Position numbers and translations under genes: made by a program. Source: Verrucomicrobiota bacterium (GTDB lineage Bacteria; Verrucomicrobiota; Verrucomicrobiia; Verrucomicrobiales; Verrucomicrobiaceae). From it: a stretch of DNA of 57,093 nt. Where the stretch lies: positions 1 through 57,093 of the forward strand of contig VFKE01000040.1 in NCBI GenBank assembly GCA_009885695.1, in the 5' to 3' direction. Each line of letters opens with the position of its first letter. Positions within the stretch are counted from its first letter, which is position 1. The notes under the pieces are model-generated. The model was not told the DNA's origin. It did not search any database and saw only the letters and a program-made list of their open reading frames with translations. Positions 54,568-57,093 of this stretch are shown piece by piece.

Positions 54568-55680
54568 TCACCCTTTTAATTCTTTCATGACATCAAGCCA
54601 CTTCGAAAGGTGCGCCCCCCAGGTCAGCGGCAGCATCGTCTCCCGCGCAGCCGCTCCGATCGCGGCGTGTTCGGCGGCACCCATCCCGAGCGCCCTGCGA
54701 ACTGTCGTCAGGACAGCCACGGCATCCTGTGGGTGACCGAGCAGTAAGCCATTCACACCGTCCTTCAGAAAATCGATCGCACCGTCATTCACCGAAATAA
54801 GTCCGGGCAGGCCGCTTGCCATGCTTTGCAGCACGGTGTTTGCGCAAGCATCATATAACGTCGGATGCAGAAACCAGTCGGCGGTCTGATATAGCGAGGT
54901 CATGTTCGACTGTGCGGCGATGCAGCGGATTTTTTTCTCGATGCCAAGCTTTCTAATCTTCCGCACGTGTCGTACAGAAGGTGCCCGACCAACGATCCAA
55001 AGATCAGCGTCCACTTCCGGCCAGATGTCGAGCAACACGTCCAACCCCTTTCTCCGATGGCTGAGGGAAACAAATAAAAACACCGGGCGTGTAGCATCGC
55101 TGCGGAGTCGTTCGCAAACCTTCGCCCGCAGCGATGCCCGGTCCTGCGCAGGCCGGAATCGATCGGTGTCCACTGCGGTATGGATCACGCGAAAAAGGCT
55201 CTTATCGGTGCCGTAAGTTGCGTGCAACTGTCCGGCAACCTGCGCGGAGTTCGTGATGAAAAGTTTCGTGCGCCCTGAAGTGTAAAGCTGTTTCTCAAGA
55301 TGTAGTTCCAGCCGGTTCTTCAGGTTCCAGCGCTTCCATGCCGGCAGCAGATCCGAGTAAACGCAATGGCAACCTCCGCCTGCACGATGCAGATCCTGCG
55401 TCGTGGTGCGACCGAAGCCAATGGTCGCATCCACAGGCAGCCCCCCCACCAGTTGCGAAGCCGCTCGGTCGAATTGCCACATCCGCAGCAGTGGCGAACC
55501 CTGTATCAACGGAATGCGGTGCCACGTGGCTTTGATCTTAGCTTCCACTTCCGGCGCGATGTTTGCCGATACAATGTCGAGCTCATGGCCAGCCGCGTTC
55601 AAACGAATGGCGAACTCGATCAGGTAACCTTCGAGGCCGCCACGGGGGACGAATTGATGATAGATCAGGCCGAGGCGCAT
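54568..55680 (-). CDS. Family 4 glycosyltransferase (WaaG-like)
   Basis: This 370-residue GT-B enzyme begins MRLGLIYHQFVPRGGLEGYL. It has VFLFVSLSHRRKGLDVLLDI at the start of the nucleotide-sugar domain and the E-x7-E-like sugar-nucleotide motif region LYDACANTVLQSMASGLPGL. WaaG-type transferases add core glucose to LPS. The organism makes LPS (lpxD, kdsB), so a core-oligosaccharide role is likely. The family 2 transferase lies upstream, 42 bases away, in the same direction. Confidence 0.83.
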   Translation of the reverse strand: MRLGLIYHQFVPRGGLEGYLIEFAIRLNAAGHELDIVSANIAPEVEAKIKATWHRIPLIQGSPLLRMWQFDRAASQLVGGLPVDATIGFGRTTTQDLHRAGGGCHCVYSDLLPAWKRWNLKNRLELHLEKQLYTSGRTKLFITNSAQVAGQLHATYGTDKSLFRVIHTAVDTDRFRPAQDRASLRAKVCERLRSDATRPVFLFVSLSHRRKGLDVLLDIWPEVDADLWIVGRAPSVRHVRKIRKLGIEKKIRCIAAQSNMTSLYQTADWFLHPTLYDACANTVLQSMASGLPGLISVNDGAIDFLKDGVNGLLLGHPQDAVAVLTTVRRALGMGAAEHAAIGAAARETMLPLTWGAHLSKWLDVMKELKG

Positions 55681-55722
55681 GGCAGAAGTTCAGGGTTTAG
55701 ATTAGTAGAGTCATCAAGGCGT

Positions 55723-56523
55723 TTAGAGTGATCCATTCCTTGAACTCTGAACCTTGAACTCTGAATCCAGAACATCATTTTCATACTTCCGGCTGTAGCG
55801 CACGAAGTTGAAGAACGCCGTTGCCACCGCAATCCACAAGCCAGGAAACCCGTCGAGGAAACCGCGGCGCAGGAAGTAGGCGCGAAAGAAGCGCCACAGC
55901 GGACGAGCGACATTGGCGAACAATGACCATGACTTACCTTCCGCGATCTGCTGCTCCAGAAAGGCATCGGCAAACGGATTGATTTTTTCTATGTAGCGGT
56001 TCATGGATGGAAACGAGTAATGATGCAGATCGCCCGCCAGCAGCATCGTCGATCCATCCAGCTCCACTTTGTCGTGCGCTGCATTTCCGCCAAAGCGGCC
56101 CTTCTCACGTCGAAACAGCCGCAGCTTGCGGTCGGGATACCAGTCGCCATGCGTGATCCAGCGCCCCATAAACCACACCTTCCGATTGCATTTCACCCCA
56201 TCAAATTTCTCCGACGAGCCGTCGCGGAAGAACTGCTCGATGCTTTGCCGCATCTCCGGCGACAGTTCCTCGTCGCAGTCCAGCGCCAGCACCCACGCCT
56301 TCGTGCAGAGCTTGAGCGCCACCTGTTTCTGCCCGCTCTGCCCCAGCCAGTCCTGATGAACGACCCGCGCGCCAAAGCTCTGCGCGATCTCCCGGGTGCG
56401 GTCCTTGGAGCCGGAATCCACCACGATAATCTCCTCCGCCAGTCCCTTCGCGCTGCTGAGGCAGCGCGCGATATTCGCCTCCTCGTCGCAGGCGATGACT
56501 GATAGTGAGAGTGGGTAAGACAT
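55723..56523 (-). CDS. Family 2 glycosyltransferase (KdtX/WaaE-like)
   Basis: This 266-residue GT-A enzyme has MSYPLSLSVIACDEEANIAR at the N-terminus, IIVVDSGSKDRTREIAQSFG (nucleotide binding), WVLALDCDEELSPEMR (DXD-like) and RYFGGNAAHDKVE-type acceptor motifs (GRFGGNAAHDKVELDG). The arrangement is close to WaaE/KdtX proteins that modify the LPS inner core. The last about 15 residues are encoded within a simple repeat (CTTGAACTCTGAACC-type) and may be extra. Confidence 0.85.
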   Translation of the reverse strand: MSYPLSLSVIACDEEANIARCLSSAKGLAEEIIVVDSGSKDRTREIAQSFGARVVHQDWLGQSGQKQVALKLCTKAWVLALDCDEELSPEMRQSIEQFFRDGSSEKFDGVKCNRKVWFMGRWITHGDWYPDRKLRLFRREKGRFGGNAAHDKVELDGSTMLLAGDLHHYSFPSMNRYIEKINPFADAFLEQQIAEGKSWSLFANVARPLWRFFRAYFLRRGFLDGFPGLWIAVATAFFNFVRYSRKYENDVLDSEFKVQSSRNGSL

Positions 56524-56971
56524 CAGAGAACTCGTGTGATTGCCGGGTGCTTGTTGCCTGTTATTAAACCATCACGCAATGACCGCAAACGATTGCTCAA
56601 CCCACGTATACTTCTGTTGTAGTGCGTAAACTGCCCATAATAGCAGTTAGGAAATGGCTGATGACCGATTTATTGAGCATTGCTCAAGAGGATGACAATC
56701 TGAGAAGTAGCGCGAGAATGGTGGAACCTGCTCGCCAAGCTCTATTGCAACACGGCAAACCGCAAATTGGGCGAGTGATCCGCGACACACTCGCGCTCCT
56801 CCTGATTTTGATGCCGGTCGCTTCGTGTCATCCAATTGCGCGAAACTCAATAACATGTGCAAAAGAATTGGTGTGAGGTGTTTTGCGGAGGGGGTATCTG
56901 AGGTACACGAAAAATGTATGATACTCCATTGACCTAAACACATTCTTCGTTTACTGACACACATCCTGTGT
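56524..56971. other. About 450 bases without a convincing gene
   Basis: Frames on both strands (for example GTG 56622 to 56876, 84 codons) show no family and no convincing start signals. It may contain the promoter for the reading frame starting at 56972 (AT-rich stretch near 56915-56960). Confidence 0.45.
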
Positions 56972-57093
56972 ATGAAGAATCTTCTCGCCCAAATTGGCAC
57001 GTCCTTGGCACGTCCTTGGCACGTCCTTGGCACGTCCTTGTAAGGTAATCGCAGCACTGCTGCTGATTATTTTACCTGGGTTGGTGCATAGCC
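56972..57093 (+). CDS. Possible phase-variable reading frame (cut by window end)
   Basis: ATG 56972 reads MKNLLAQIGTSLARPWHVLG and stops at TAA 57041-57043, directly after a four-copy 11-bp tandem repeat. The next frame, joined from 57042, reads KVIAALLLIILPGLVHS to the window end and looks like a signal peptide. Because 11 is not a multiple of three, two or five copies would fuse the ATG to this hydrophobic sequence. TTG 57027 could also start it directly. There is no clear ribosome site. This is a hypothesis, not an established gene. Confidence 0.3.
56996..57039. repeat. Four perfect tandem copies of GGCACGTCCTT
   Basis: 44 bases, unit 11 bp, no mismatches. The unit length is not a multiple of three, so copy-number change shifts any reading frame through it. 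Confidence 0.9.

Noticed and set aside
56996-57039. CRISPR array
   Set aside because: The units are 11 bp and contiguous, with no spacers and no cas genes.
56647-57057. A 136-codon minus-strand frame at the window end
   Set aside because: It reads through the tandem repeat and has no protein-like composition or start signal.

Overview
The window is about 57 kb of GC-rich chromosome from a diderm, LPS-bearing, menaquinone-using bacterium. lpxD and kdsB, LPS-type glycosyltransferases, a long two-domain-spanning signal peptidase I, a ThuA-like secreted protein, a large multi-CXXCH secreted cytochrome, a gap-pgk-tpiA cluster, a four-helix-bundle (23S IVP-type) protein and a RAYT with REP hairpins together suggest a Verrucomicrobiota-like (PVC) organism. 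That assignment is inference from gene content; no rRNA or tRNA gene was found.

Layout. 1-3797: a cut gene, an Lgt-like protein, menF and menD. 3938-7766 (minus strand): a TA-like antitoxin with a broken PIN partner, a DUF1015 protein and two CNNM/CorC-like membrane proteins. 7867-10058 (minus): two secreted proteins. 10156-15719: WXG100-like protein, coiled-coil protein, second WXG-like protein, a 1296-residue FtsK/EssC-like ATPase and a GNAT enzyme, a compact type VII secretion-like locus. 16167-25879: lpxD, mnmA-menB, an RCK_C membrane protein, menA-menC-menE and a pentaheme cytochrome. 26414-29508: gap-pgk-tpiA. 29512-30680: a RAYT flanked by its REP hairpins and small membrane-protein genes. 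30685-34970 (minus): lepA, an IVP protein, lepB and a VC0807-like protein. 35603-41103: yeast-type cytosine deaminase, PP2C phosphatase, aspS, zeta-toxin-like kinase, hisS. 41216-46241: parA, SWIM-SNF2 helicase, formate/nitrite channel. 46525-47620: Panacea-domain antitoxin with a nonsense-interrupted partner. 48330-49793: SRAP protein, small membrane protein, 3D-domain protein. 50123-56523: kdsB-pyrG, a PhoR/PhoB-type pair and two glycosyltransferases. The last 500 bases hold no solid gene but carry an 11-bp tandem repeat within a possible phase-variable ORF.

Gene cooperation. Six menaquinone genes (menF, menD, menB, menA, menC, menE) lie in three blocks within the first 24 kb; menH, the thioesterase and the final methyltransferase are not here. 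A pentaheme cytochrome and a formate/nitrite channel fit a respiratory lifestyle. lpxD, kdsB and the two glycosyltransferases serve the outer membrane.

The most striking structural theme is a population of twin-hairpin palindromes. Most have arms of roughly 20-29 nt with a central loop, and several arms are themselves small hairpins. They sit between genes and also, read through in frame, inside menC, aspS, the DUF1015 gene and repeatedly inside the SNF2 gene. Simple dispersed repeats also interrupt menD and the SRAP gene in frame. With the RAYT/REP unit, this suggests a genome under heavy colonisation by REP/BIME-like elements, some of which have become protein sequence. The second noteworthy system is the reduced type VII-like locus.
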